Positions 1 through 9,214 of a stretch of 64,000 nt of DNA are shown piece after piece. The stretch comes from Pseudoflavitalea sp. G-6-1-2 (GTDB lineage: Bacteria > Bacteroidota > Bacteroidia > Chitinophagales > Chitinophagaceae), in the NCBI RefSeq assembly GCF_012927185.1, contig NZ_JABBGB010000002.1:62001-126000 (forward strand), given 5' to 3'. Within the stretch, counting starts at the first letter, position 1, and each line of letters starts with the position of its first letter. The notes beneath the pieces are model-generated. The model had not been told where the DNA came from. It saw only the letters and a list, made by a program, of their open reading frames with translations, and did not search any database. The position numbers and the translations under genes are program-made.

Positions 1-1411
1 TGAACATCCGGATAATGTATTGATCGTTCTTGCGTGTGCCAACGATCACGAAGTTGAAAGCATACGCTGCTTCGGATGTGTAGGTGTGATGCCTGATGAA
101 GGTTACTTCTTCACCTGCCGGCACCGCATATTGAAGCTGCTCAAATCCGTTGTTGAGGTTGCGGCTGTAGATCTGATTGTCTGTTGAGAAGTACAGCATG
201 TTCTCATCTTCGTACAGCAATGCGTATTGTGTGGCATTGAACAGTTTGGAGCTGGGTTGTATGGTATCGTTGGTGATCTTCAGGCTCGACTCATCCTGTT
301 CGAGATAAGATAAGATCTTCAACGAAGGATTTGTTTTATCCTGCAACACGCCATACCCTTTCGAGATAAATGAGTATTTGGGAGCCGGCTGATATTCGAT
401 GTATTTCAGGGCCATGAACAACACCTGCTTATTGTTGTTGCGGGCCGGCATTTTAGTACCTGCCGCATCGCTGAATTCGGTGAGTGTAGAACCGGCATTC
501 ACCAGTGTAACAAAAGTGCTGCTGGTATTATCGAAGAATACAGGATTGGTGGCATCACTCGAAGAATTGAACAGCGACAGGCTGTAATCCGCATTGCTGC
601 TGTTTCTTCTGGTTTTGCTTCCGAAGAGACCTGAGTTCAGAGAATTGGTGGAGATCGAATAGAGCTGCCCTTTTGCGAGACCGTAATATGCAGAGCTGCC
701 TAAAATAACTGCATTGGGCGCTCCCATTTCGGGTATATCACCCAGGAAGAGCGTTTGCTTATTCCTGATCAGATTCAGTCGCCCGATCCCGATGGCATTG
801 ATATCCTTATCGGTTGATACCATCAGTGTGCGCGTTCTTTCGAGCGGCCCATTGTCGTATGTGTAATAGGCCGAAAGGAAACTCAGGTTGGTGATGTTTC
901 CGGCGAGCTTGCTGCCGTTCACTGTGCTGTAAATGTTTTCGAGTTTTTCTTCTGCCAGTATATTGTTGGGTGTGAGAAACAGATCGAGATCGCTGTCGGC
1001 CCCATCATCCTTGGCGATATACCAGCCTCTGGTGAAGCGGGTATTCACTGAAAGACCAGACTGTTTGGTTTTGATAACACCGGTTTTCTTATTTCTGGTG
1101 TAGAATACCAGTATGTAGTTTCCGGCGCTTTCTTTTACAGGATGGCTCAGGTTTTTGGTGTAAGAAATGGTATCCATCACTCCTACCTGTCCTTTGTAAA
1201 GTCCCCAGCGATATTCCATATCGGTGTCTTTGTTGGAGGTGAGTTCAGGATTGATGCGGAGTGTATCTTTTAGTGTGATCACCGAATAATTGTCGAGCAC
1301 ACCTTTGATCTCTATATTTTCTTTTTCCGAATAATCGTAATTGCTTTTGTCTTTGGTGCATGCCAAAACCAGCAGGAGCAGGCTGATGGCAGGTATATGA
1401 AGATGCTTCAT
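1..1411 (-). CDS. PKD-like family surface lipoprotein (3' end outside the window)
   Basis: The reading frame is open from an ATG at 1411 to the window edge (470 codons), so the C-terminus is missing. It begins with a lipoprotein signal peptide whose lipobox ends at Cys18 (VLAC), followed by CTKDKSNYDYSE, the usual start of PKD-like lipoproteins (Pfam PF16407 type) found at the end of SusC-SusD-DUF4843 operons. The rest is a beta-rich repetitive protein with many short strands, consistent with a beta-propeller-like fold. It follows the DUF4843 gene by 11 bases, so it is the distal gene of the sigma/FecR-controlled operon. It is probably a surface-exposed ligand-binding partner of the importer; its ligand cannot be inferred. 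Confidence 0.8.
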   Translation of the reverse strand, partial: MKHLHIPAISLLLLVLACTKDKSNYDYSEKENIEIKGVLDNYSVITLKDTLRINPELTSNKDTDMEYRWGLYKGQVGVMDTISYTKNLSHPVKESAGNYILVFYTRNKKTGVIKTKQSGLSVNTRFTRGWYIAKDDGADSDLDLFLTPNNILAEEKLENIYSTVNGSKLAGNITNLSFLSAYYTYDNGPLERTRTLMVSTDKDINAIGIGRLNLIRNKQTLFLGDIPEMGAPNAVILGSSAYYGLAKGQLYSISTNSLNSGLFGSKTRRNSSNADYSLSLFNSSSDATNPVFFDNTSSTFVTLVNAGSTLTEFSDAAGTKMPARNNNKQVLFMALKYIEYQPAPKYSFISKGYGVLQDKTNPSLKILSYLEQDESSLKITNDTIQPSSKLFNATQYALLYEDENMLYFSTDNQIYSRNLNNGFEQLQYAVPAGEEVTFIRHHTYTSEAAYAFNFVIVGTRKNDQYIIRMF

Positions 1412-1422
1412 GGTTGTTGGTT

Positions 1423-2196
1423 TTAGAGGAAGTTGATTGGTTCACCGTATTCATCTTTCAGTGGCGCATCGGGATGCGCCTTGTTGTATTCGATCAGCGA
1501 AGTCTGAAAGAAGGAACGATAGTATCTTACCTGTTCGTCGGAGAGTTCATCCATGTACTGATTGTCCCATCTGAATCCGGTTACATTGATCATGTACTGA
1601 TGCTTCGCTACACTGTATGGTCCCCAGTAATATTGAGAAGCAAATTCATCCCATGCATCGGGCCTGCTGAGCCGGTCGGTAAACTGCAGCTTGCGCCAGA
1701 GTTTGCTGCTCTCTCCCAGTTCGAAGTTTTCATCTTCCTTTACTCTGATGCCGAGGGAAAGCGATTTGTTCTTCAGTTCGGGAGTACGTTTGATGATCAC
1801 CGGTACGCGTGCATGAACAGAATCCGGTTTTATTACATAGAGATCCTTTACCGAGGCATCGTCGAATGCCACGTAATGCTGGCCAGCTATTGCATTTTCA
1901 ACTCCGGGCAGTTCGTATACCTGCAACGTGTATTTTCTGTCTTTGGATGCTGGTTTGCCGATGGTGTAAATATCGAAGTAAACGGTATCCACCATTTTAC
2001 TGTTGTCGTAATAGTAGAAAGTGGCAGACTTCAACGTATCCATGAATGTTGGATAGGAAGTGCCGGGCGGATTGAGCGGCGGCCCGAACTGCAGTCTGGC
2101 TTTGTGATTGAAAAGATAGTACTGATCCTGCTTGCAGCTGATGGCAACTGCTGCGAAGAGACAGCAAATGGTTATAGAAAATATTCCTGATTTCAT
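1423..2196 (-). CDS. DUF4843 domain-containing lipoprotein
   Basis: A 257-residue protein starting at ATG 2196, chosen because a lipoprotein signal begins there (lipobox ending AISC, Cys21) and because it lies 11 bases after the SusD stop; a longer frame begins inside the SusD gene. The YYLFNHKARLQFGPP segment after the signal, the tyrosine-rich strands and the position between SusD and a PKD-like lipoprotein fit DUF4843 (PF16132), a family known almost only from SusC/D operons. It likely sits on the cell surface as an accessory binding lipoprotein. Its biochemical function is not known. Confidence 0.8.
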   Translation of the reverse strand: MKSGIFSITICCLFAAVAISCKQDQYYLFNHKARLQFGPPLNPPGTSYPTFMDTLKSATFYYYDNSKMVDTVYFDIYTIGKPASKDRKYTLQVYELPGVENAIAGQHYVAFDDASVKDLYVIKPDSVHARVPVIIKRTPELKNKSLSLGIRVKEDENFELGESSKLWRKLQFTDRLSRPDAWDEFASQYYWGPYSVAKHQYMINVTGFRWDNQYMDELSDEQVRYYRSFFQTSLIEYNKAHPDAPLKDEYGEPINFL

Positions 2197-2207
2197 TTTA
2201 AGCAGTT

Positions 2208-3671
2208 TTATTTGATAACTTCTACAGTAGGCATCGGCATGATGTAATTCACCGTGGCGCTGGTTGGACAAAACAGAATAACGCTCTTAGGAGCATTGAT
2301 CCTTTTGTAGGCATAGTAGGCCTGCCCTTCTCCATAGAATTCTTTTCTGTATTCTTTGATGATCTCGCTGTACAATGCTGCCTGATCTGCAGGAGCAGCC
2401 AGCTGACCGATATTTCTGATGGTGCGGAATTGTTTGAAGTATGTGAGTCCGTCTGCAAACGGAGCTGTTTCCGCAGCAATGAGATACATTTCGCTGGTGC
2501 GTAACATTGGGATCTGTTTGTAGTCGGTGTCGGCATCGGTAGAAGACTCGGCCAGCGGCAGGTACTTTCTCATTACATAGTTATTGGAACCGTTGCCCAA
2601 TGTAATTACACTCCAGAGCGAACTTTCGCGCACATCCGTACCGGTATTGCCATACAGGCGGGTGGTGATGGTATTGGCGGTTGTTCCTTTTCTGTAAGTG
2701 GCATTGCCGAAGTTGTTGGAGAAAATATCGTTCAGGTTGTAATGATACATGCCGAAGATCTGTTCTGTGGTAAGCGGATAATTCTTTGATGCATACACTG
2801 CCGATGTAGCAAGCGGGAATTTATCCGTCCCATCCGCATTCTTTGCTTCGATCACTTCTCTGGCTGCAGTCAGCGCCAGCTCTTTATCTCCATACCACAG
2901 ATGTGCTCTTGCCTCAAGCGCTGTACTGGCATAATAGTTCATACGCAGGTAGCGGTATGCAAAGAAAAGATCTGCAGGGTTGAATCTGCGCGTTGGTCCG
3001 GGATAGCGCAGCTCCGACATGGAGAAGTTGAGAATGGGATCCACTGATTTCAGCAACTGTTTGCCTTCGCTCAGATCTTTGAAGATCTTTTCTTTGTATT
3101 CGCTGAAACCAATATGTGCATTCAGCTGGTTGGAATATTCCGTTACGTATGCCAGTTGATTGCCTTTGCCGGGATCCACTGGTGACGGGCCATAGAGCCG
3201 CATCAGATCGAAGTGAAGATATGCGCGGAAAGAAAGACATTCTCCTTTGATGAGCTCGTACATTCCTTTTGTGCGGAACACTTCTTTCTTGCTGTCGATA
3301 TTTCCCAGGATGGCATTGATATGCGCAATCACTTTGTATTGCTGACTGAAGATGGCGTTCATCCGCGTAATAACTCTGGCATCGGAATAATTGAAAAGGC
3401 CGATCTGCTGCTCGAATGAATTGGTGGTTATATCCCATCCGGAGATGATATTCTCGATATCTGCAAACGTAAGCGCTTTGCCATATGCATCCGCATGTTT
3501 GGCCAGAATGTAAACACCGGTGAGTGCATCTTTGAAACCTGCTTCACTGTTGAAGAGCAGCTCTTCGGGGATCTGCGTTTTGGGCTGAACATCCAGAAAC
3601 TTGTTGCAGGATGTGAGCATTGCCATGAGCAGAACAACAGCAGTTATAATGGATTTATTGATCTGTTTCAT
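2208..3671 (-). CDS. RagB/SusD family nutrient uptake outer membrane lipoprotein
   Basis: A 487-residue SusD homologue. The N-terminus has a lipoprotein signal with lipobox LTSC (Cys22) followed by NKFLDVQPKTQIPEELLF, the classical SusD start. The central part carries TPR-like helices and the C-terminal segment has the RagB/SusD ending (YRKEFYGEGQAYYAYKRI ... PMPTVEV). SusD proteins cap the SusC barrel on the cell surface and deliver substrate. The gene starts three bases after the SusC stop, so the two are translated together. No glycosidase accompanies this pair, so a polysaccharide substrate is not implied. Confidence 0.95.
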   Translation of the reverse strand: MKQINKSIITAVVLLMAMLTSCNKFLDVQPKTQIPEELLFNSEAGFKDALTGVYILAKHADAYGKALTFADIENIISGWDITTNSFEQQIGLFNYSDARVITRMNAIFSQQYKVIAHINAILGNIDSKKEVFRTKGMYELIKGECLSFRAYLHFDLMRLYGPSPVDPGKGNQLAYVTEYSNQLNAHIGFSEYKEKIFKDLSEGKQLLKSVDPILNFSMSELRYPGPTRRFNPADLFFAYRYLRMNYYASTALEARAHLWYGDKELALTAAREVIEAKNADGTDKFPLATSAVYASKNYPLTTEQIFGMYHYNLNDIFSNNFGNATYRKGTTANTITTRLYGNTGTDVRESSLWSVITLGNGSNNYVMRKYLPLAESSTDADTDYKQIPMLRTSEMYLIAAETAPFADGLTYFKQFRTIRNIGQLAAPADQAALYSEIIKEYRKEFYGEGQAYYAYKRINAPKSVILFCPTSATVNYIMPMPTVEVIK

Positions 3672-3674
3672 TGT

Positions 3675-6600
3675 TTAGAAAGTTGCGTTTAAGCTGAGTG
3701 AAAACTGTCTTGAGAACGGATAGGTGGTTCCTCTCTCCCTTCTTACGGTGGAGATGTACATCGGTTCTGCCATGTCTGCCGAGATATTGATGTTTTCAAT
3801 TCCCATGCGTGTCAGCCATTTTGCATTTCTGAAATCGTATTGCAGGTTGATGTTCTGCATAACCAGCGTGTTCTCGTTCTGAACAAACCGCGACGACTTA
3901 TAGGTGGGCTTTGTATTACGGATGCCTTTGAATGGCGCCTGATCTCCCGGCTTCTGCCATCTTCCGAAGAAAGAACGCTCATCCATATTGTAATCGAAGT
4001 TGTTGCTCTCTACACGCTCTACGAGGGTTTGATTGTACATCTGTCCACCCAAACGGAAACGGAATGATGTGTTCAATGTAAATCCTTTGTAACGCAGCAT
4101 GGTACCGAAGTTTCCGAAGAGATCGGGTTCTGTTGTGCCTGCCGGCATCACATCATTGCCAGACCATGTGTAGGTAGGTGTTCCATCTGCTCTCAGAAAC
4201 AGTTCATTGCCGGTGCTGGGGTCGATGCCCAGTGATCTCACTACCCAGATGGTATTGCTCGAATACCCTTCGATGAAAAGCTGACCAGGATCGGTTTGCA
4301 GATCGCGGATGCTTTTCTGCGCATCTTTCAATGCTGCTGATGTGCTGATCACTTTATTGCGGTTCTGCAACACTGCTCCGGTTACGGACCAGGTGAGTCC
4401 TTTTGGTTTCTTCATCAGGTAACCCGTTGCACGCAGCTCGAAGCCCTGATTGCGGAGCTTGCCGATATTGGCCGTGTAGTAACTGAAACCGTTCGATGCC
4501 GGTGTGTTTACTGATGAGATAAGATCGTTGGTGGTTTCGATATAATACTCGCCATTCAGCATCAGGTATCTGTTGAAGAGCTCGATATCTGTACCCACAT
4601 TGTATTTGAGGGCCTGCTGCCATTGAAGATCCTTATTACCATATCCAAGCTGATAAGTGCCGTTCCAGTTGTAATAGCGATCGTCTGTGAAATAGGCGTA
4701 GGTGGTCATTGCCTGATAAGCGTTGAAGTTGGTAGAACCCGTGATACCCACAGATCCACGGAGCTTCAGTCGGTTGACTACAGAGTTGGCATTGAAGAAT
4801 TTCTCTTCGTGGATATTCCATCCGAGGCCTACAGACCAGAATGGAGCAAATCGTTTGCGCGATCCGAATTGTGATGATCCGTCTACTCTGAACACCACGT
4901 CAGCAAAATAGCGGTTGGCGTAATTGTAATTCACGTTTCCTACAAATCCGAGCGCTCTCGATAATGCTTCATCGCCGGTAGGTTTGCCTCCTTTCGCATA
5001 TTGCTGACCCATGGTGATGAAGTCGAGCCGCTCATTGGGGAAGCCCTCTGCGAGGAATCTGTAGCTCGATGCCTCATTCTGACGGATATTGAAATCCGCT
5101 CCGGCAAAGAGATTGTGGTTTTGGCCAATGATGGTGCTCCAGGTAAGGTTCAGCGATCCATCGTAGGAGAAGGCGTTGTTTACACTGTAGGCATAATCTC
5201 CTTTTCGGAAAATATCCTGACCAGAATAATTGGCGAAAGCAGTATGATCAGCAGGACGGAATTTGTCTGTCTGTGTCTGGGATTTGGTGATGCCCAGCTG
5301 TGCCCGCACTCTCAGATCATTGTTGATTCTCCACTCGATGGTGGTGTTATTGGTGTATGCTGTCTGATTGCTTTTATCGAATGTATGCAGTGTGGCGTTG
5401 TACAGCGGATTGGTGGGGAGGTTTCTCCATCTGCCTATCCAGTCTGTGTTTCCGGGATTTCCGAGAAATTTGTTCACCTTTCCGTTTTCATCGTAAGGCG
5501 CCCAGTAAGGATTCTGTTTCACATAATCTCCGAAGGCTCCATATGGACTTTGCCTGCTCTTCACTGAAGAAATATTCAGGTAGTTTCTGAACAACAGTTT
5601 GCGGTAGGTATAAGAAAGTGTGATGGTTCCGTTGGTGGTCTTTCTGTCGGAACCTTTCATAACACCAGCTACATTGTTGGTTTGAAATGCGGCGGAGTAA
5701 CGGAACTGATTGTCTCCTCCTTCGATGCGGATATTGTTTCTCATGCCGTACGCATTGCGAAGAGGAAGGGCCATCCAGTCTGTTTCCACTCCCCTGTTCA
5801 CTTCATCGAGCAGGTAACTGTAGTATCTTTTGAGTGGCAGATCGTCTGAGGTATTTACGAATTCATAATAACCTGCGAGTCTTTCCAGTTCGAGTTTGTC
5901 GCGGCCTTTAAGCAGTGAGTAGCCGCTGAGATCAGCAGTTTCGAGATTGATATTGGTGCCGAAACTCACTCTCAGTTTGCCAGGTTTGGGCATTCTGGTG
6001 GTGATCACCACAACGCCGTTGGCGCCTCTGGAACCATAGATGGCAGTGGCTGCAGCGTCTTTGAGAATGGTGATGCTTTCAACATCGTTTTCATTGATGT
6101 TGAGCAGGGCCTGCAGGGTTGATTGAAATCCGTCGAGAATGATCAGCGGAGTATTCAGCTGTGCATTCGATTCGTTGCGGATCTCGTTTACGTTTGGAAT
6201 GCTGGAGTTGCCGCGGATCTGGATCTCCGGCAGTCGGTTGGGATCCGATCCGAACAGATTGCTTTCGATGATATTGAAAGATGGATCGATATTGCGCAGG
6301 GATACAATCAGGTTGCGGTTTCCGAACTGCTTGAGCTCTTTATTGGTAACAGTGCGCGATGCACCGGTAAAGCTTTTGTCCTCTTTTTTGAAGATACCGG
6401 TGGATACAACCACCTGATCCATGTCTCTCACACTTACCTTGAGGATGGTTTCCACTACTCTTTGTCCGGGTTTGAGTCTGATCTCCTGCGTCTCGAATCC
6501 TACGTTTGAAATAATGAGTGTAGCATTCTCATTGACCCTGCTGAGATAGAAAGTACCATTATCAGCAGTGTACGTGCTTTGTGAAGCGCCTTTCACTCTT

Positions 6601-7139
6601 ACGGTAGCGCGGGCAACGGGATTGCCGACGGCATCTCTGATTCTTCCGCTTACAGTGATCAGCGTATCTGCCAGCTCTGGCAGGTATACGTTGGAAGGCT
6701 GTACTATTGCCGTTCTTTTAGGCGAAATGAAAATGCTTTTTCCTTCAATGAAATACTCCAGCGGTTGCCATCTGAACAGCGCAGCCAGAAATTGTTTCAG
6801 CTCAACATCATTGGCTTCGAGTGTAACGGGCTTTGCATTTCTGATGGCAGCTTTGCTGTACAGAAACACAAAATCAGTCTGCTTCTCTATTGAAGCAAAT
6901 ACAGCTTCCAGTGTGGTCTCCTTTGCAGAAAAACTTACTTTCTGGGAAAGTCCGGTTGCAGATACTTGTAAGAAGCAGGCTGTTAACAACACAGTCGTTA
7001 GCTTCATAACTAACAGGGTTTTGGTGATGTAGGGGCGCTTCAACCAGGCCGACCGCCTACAAATAGCAGTTTTTAGCATACTTTTGCTTTGTTTGGGTGA
7101 TGAAAACAGTCTCAGTAAAAATTGTATTTGTTTACCCAT
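3675..7139 (-). CDS. SusC/RagA family TonB-dependent receptor with N-terminal STN domain
   Basis: A 1154-residue TonB-linked outer membrane protein. After a signal sequence (MKLTTVLLTACFLQVSA) there is an STN domain (about residues 70-140), then a carboxypeptidase-regulatory-like domain, a plug with the LDGFQSTLQALLNINENDVESITILKDAAATAIYGSRGA-type SusC region, and a long beta-barrel ending in aromatic F. STN domains on transporters contact FecR-type anti-sigma factors, matching the FecR and ECF genes immediately upstream. The annotated ATG at 7139 gives a long cytoplasmic-looking leader; starts nearer the hydrophobic core are possible. It probably senses its own substrate as well as importing it. 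Confidence 0.95.
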   Translation of the reverse strand: MGKQIQFLLRLFSSPKQSKSMLKTAICRRSAWLKRPYITKTLLVMKLTTVLLTACFLQVSATGLSQKVSFSAKETTLEAVFASIEKQTDFVFLYSKAAIRNAKPVTLEANDVELKQFLAALFRWQPLEYFIEGKSIFISPKRTAIVQPSNVYLPELADTLITVSGRIRDAVGNPVARATVRVKGASQSTYTADNGTFYLSRVNENATLIISNVGFETQEIRLKPGQRVVETILKVSVRDMDQVVVSTGIFKKEDKSFTGASRTVTNKELKQFGNRNLIVSLRNIDPSFNIIESNLFGSDPNRLPEIQIRGNSSIPNVNEIRNESNAQLNTPLIILDGFQSTLQALLNINENDVESITILKDAAATAIYGSRGANGVVVITTRMPKPGKLRVSFGTNINLETADLSGYSLLKGRDKLELERLAGYYEFVNTSDDLPLKRYYSYLLDEVNRGVETDWMALPLRNAYGMRNNIRIEGGDNQFRYSAAFQTNNVAGVMKGSDRKTTNGTITLSYTYRKLLFRNYLNISSVKSRQSPYGAFGDYVKQNPYWAPYDENGKVNKFLGNPGNTDWIGRWRNLPTNPLYNATLHTFDKSNQTAYTNNTTIEWRINNDLRVRAQLGITKSQTQTDKFRPADHTAFANYSGQDIFRKGDYAYSVNNAFSYDGSLNLTWSTIIGQNHNLFAGADFNIRQNEASSYRFLAEGFPNERLDFITMGQQYAKGGKPTGDEALSRALGFVGNVNYNYANRYFADVVFRVDGSSQFGSRKRFAPFWSVGLGWNIHEEKFFNANSVVNRLKLRGSVGITGSTNFNAYQAMTTYAYFTDDRYYNWNGTYQLGYGNKDLQWQQALKYNVGTDIELFNRYLMLNGEYYIETTNDLISSVNTPASNGFSYYTANIGKLRNQGFELRATGYLMKKPKGLTWSVTGAVLQNRNKVISTSAALKDAQKSIRDLQTDPGQLFIEGYSSNTIWVVRSLGIDPSTGNELFLRADGTPTYTWSGNDVMPAGTTEPDLFGNFGTMLRYKGFTLNTSFRFRLGGQMYNQTLVERVESNNFDYNMDERSFFGRWQKPGDQAPFKGIRNTKPTYKSSRFVQNENTLVMQNINLQYDFRNAKWLTRMGIENINISADMAEPMYISTVRRERGTTYPFSRQFSLSLNATF

Positions 7140-7146
7140 ACATCCG

Positions 7147-7170
7147 CCAGAAATGTTCCCGCATTTCTGG
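7147..7170 (-). other. Hairpin between FecR and SusC genes
   Basis: A perfect 9-bp inverted repeat, CCAGAAATG / CATTTCTGG, with a 6-base loop lies in the 66-base gap just ahead of the SusC start. On the gene strand it lacks a following T-run, so it is not a normal terminator in that direction. It could tune SusC expression relative to FecR or stabilise the mRNA; this is inference. Confidence 0.4.
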
Positions 7171-7205
7171 TTTTTGTTTTGAGTAAAACCTTTTATGTTG
7201 TTTGA

Positions 7206-8402
7206 TTATAGTATCACAATGGTATTTCCTTCTTTGCGCAGCTTCACGCCCATCTTTTGCAGATAGTCCAGAATTACTGACAGGTTTACGTTCCGGTACA
7301 TTTTCCCTTTGAGGGTGATATCGGGTATGGCGTTCTGGTATTTCACCTGAATATTATACCATCTTTCGAGTTGCCGCATGATGGAAGGGAAATCAGCATC
7401 GTTGAAACTGAAGAGTCCGTTCTTCCAGGCAAACGCCTGTGCGAGGTCAACTCCTGAAATCACTTTGATGCCATCTTTTTGCTGAGCAGATACAGTTCCC
7501 TGCTGTCCCGGTTTTAAGATGGCCGACTGATCTGCTTTGATCAGTTTTATGCTTCCTTCCGCCAGTGTGGTTTTGATATTGGCTTCATCTGCATAAGCAT
7601 TCACGTTGAATGCTGTTCCCAGCACTTCGATATTCGATTGATCGGGCATCTCCACAACAAAAGGCTGCTCTTTATTCTTCGCTACATCGAAATACACTTC
7701 ACCTTTTATTTTTACCAGTCTTTGTTTCGAAACGAAACTGGCAGGGTAAGTGATGGAGCTGGCGGCATTCAGCCATACCCTGGTTCCATCGGGAAGTGTG
7801 ATCTGGTATTGTCCTCCTGTAGGCGTAGACATGGTGTTCCACATTACAGTATTGCCGGAGGCATTGGCTGGTATGTATCTGATCTGTCCGTTTGCGAGTT
7901 TCTCTACCTGTACGTTTCCCTGTTGTGCGAGCTGGCCATTGGCAGCGCTGTCGAGAACAATGCGCCTTCCGTCTGCCAGGGTAAGCACAGCTTTTTCTCC
8001 ACCGGGCAGCACATCGGCAGCCTGCTCTTCCTTGCCTGCGATAACAGGTTGTTCCGGCGGTTTATTTGAATTGAAATAATAAACGGTAGCGGTACCGGCG
8101 AGTAATACGATTGCTGCTGCATATTTGATCCAGCCCCGGCGCAATCCTATACGATGAGCAGGCGGAATTTCAGCCGTGGATGATTCATCCTCCAAAGCCT
8201 TTCTGAGCATCGTTTCGCTTTGCAATCCGGTAAGTATGTTTTCTTCTGAATCGAAAGTATCCCATGCCTCATTCATCAGCTCCAGCAAGGCGGGCTCATT
8301 TTCGGGAATTGCGGCAAGCCGTGCCAGCTCTGCTTTTTCAGCGCTGCTGGCGGTTCCATCGATCAGCTTATGGTAAAGAAAAGATAATTTGCTTGTATCC
8401 AT
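7206..8402 (-). CDS. FecR family anti-sigma/sigma regulator protein
   Basis: A 398-residue FecR homologue. The start at ATG 8402 gives MDTSKLSFLYHKLIDGTASSAEKAEL, the usual N-terminal helical sigma-binding region. One membrane segment lies near residues 90-107 (YAAAIVLLAGTATVYYF). The periplasmic part has the FecR domain (about 190-285, TPTGGQYQITLPDGTRVWLNAASS ... VKGEVYFDVAKNKEQPFVV-type motifs) and a C-terminal DUF4974 domain (about 320-398). It should hold the ECF sigma factor at the inner membrane until the STN domain of the SusC receptor signals substrate binding. It follows the sigma gene by 53 bases. Confidence 0.95.
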   Translation of the reverse strand: MDTSKLSFLYHKLIDGTASSAEKAELARLAAIPENEPALLELMNEAWDTFDSEENILTGLQSETMLRKALEDESSTAEIPPAHRIGLRRGWIKYAAAIVLLAGTATVYYFNSNKPPEQPVIAGKEEQAADVLPGGEKAVLTLADGRRIVLDSAANGQLAQQGNVQVEKLANGQIRYIPANASGNTVMWNTMSTPTGGQYQITLPDGTRVWLNAASSITYPASFVSKQRLVKIKGEVYFDVAKNKEQPFVVEMPDQSNIEVLGTAFNVNAYADEANIKTTLAEGSIKLIKADQSAILKPGQQGTVSAQQKDGIKVISGVDLAQAFAWKNGLFSFNDADFPSIMRQLERWYNIQVKYQNAIPDITLKGKMYRNVNLSVILDYLQKMGVKLRKEGNTIVIL

Positions 8403-8455
8403 TATTAACCTAGACACCAAATGAAAAGGGAGGGGTCAATGCCGCACAAAATATT

Positions 8456-9046
8456 TTATCGGGTGAGAAAAATGATGAGCACGGCGGGCAGATCGGGGTA
8501 ATGAGCGCGCAGTTGCTTTTGGATGGATTGCAGCGCCATACTGATATGCCGCTTCACCGTTTCGGAAGAAAGCTGCATTTCCTGTGCAATCTCTGCATGT
8601 TTCAATCCGCGCTGGCGGCTCAGCAGATAGGCTTTCTGTTGCTGTGGAGGAAGTTGTTCGATGGCATTGGCTACAATAGCATCGAGGTATTTGAGATCGG
8701 TGGTATCGCTGATCTCTTCCACGGTATGCTGATGCTGAAGAAATTGGTTGTGCCTCAGCAGTTTCCGCCCGTGATCTCTCATGGCATTGAGGGCCTGATT
8801 GCGACAGATGGTGAACAGCCAGGATCTGAAGCTGCTGATAGAAGCGAGCTGACTGCGTTGTCGCCATGCTTTCACAAACGCATCCTGCGTGATCTCTTCT
8901 GCCGCTTCCTTCGAGGAGGTGAGCTTATAGATATAGGTTGCCAGTGGTTTATGGTAGGTATAAAAAAGTATGGAAAATGCTTTCTCATCTCCTTCCGAAA
9001 CACGAATGAGCAGGTCCTGTTCTGTATGTAAATCTGGCGCCGTCAA
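8456..9046 (-). CDS. RNA polymerase ECF sigma-70 factor (FecI-like)
   Basis: A 196-residue ECF sigma factor. Region 2 (about residues 22-90, including EEITQDAFVKAWRQRSQL) and region 4 helix-turn-helix (about 130-180, LPPQQQKAYLLSRQRGLKHAEIA) are clear. A stop codon lies just upstream in frame and no ATG precedes region 2, so translation must start at TTG 9046, an unusual start that gives the normal family length. It heads the FecR-SusC-SusD operon, the standard Bacteroidota layout in which the sigma factor transcribes its own transport locus. Confidence 0.93.
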   Translation of the reverse strand: MTAPDLHTEQDLLIRVSEGDEKAFSILFYTYHKPLATYIYKLTSSKEAAEEITQDAFVKAWRQRSQLASISSFRSWLFTICRNQALNAMRDHGRKLLRHNQFLQHQHTVEEISDTTDLKYLDAIVANAIEQLPPQQQKAYLLSRQRGLKHAEIAQEMQLSSETVKRHISMALQSIQKQLRAHYPDLPAVLIIFLTR

Positions 9047-9129
9047 TCAGGTAATTAACTGTATTTTTTCTGTAAATGCAAGGAAAGGCTGGAATGGTAA
9101 GGTATTGAACAAATTTTCATGAGGGACGG

Positions 9130-9137
9130 CAAAAATA
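9130..9137 (-). promoter_or_regulatory. Bacteroidota -7 promoter element for the sigma gene
   Basis: The minus strand reads TATTTTTG, matching TAnnTTTG. About 20 bases further upstream only a TTT/TTC replaces the -33 TTG. This would give a leader of about 80 bases for the ECF sigma gene. Confidence 0.45.
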
Positions 9138-9214
9138 GGGAAATTGTAAAATAACCGAAATTTAAGCACAGTTTTGGCTGTGTTGCAGTACGATCGAAAT
9201 CAAAACCTTTCAGC

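Noticed and set aside
1414-2190. Plus-strand 258-codon open frame
   Set aside because: It lies opposite the DUF4843 lipoprotein gene, has no signal or domain, and its composition is that expected of a reverse-strand shadow.
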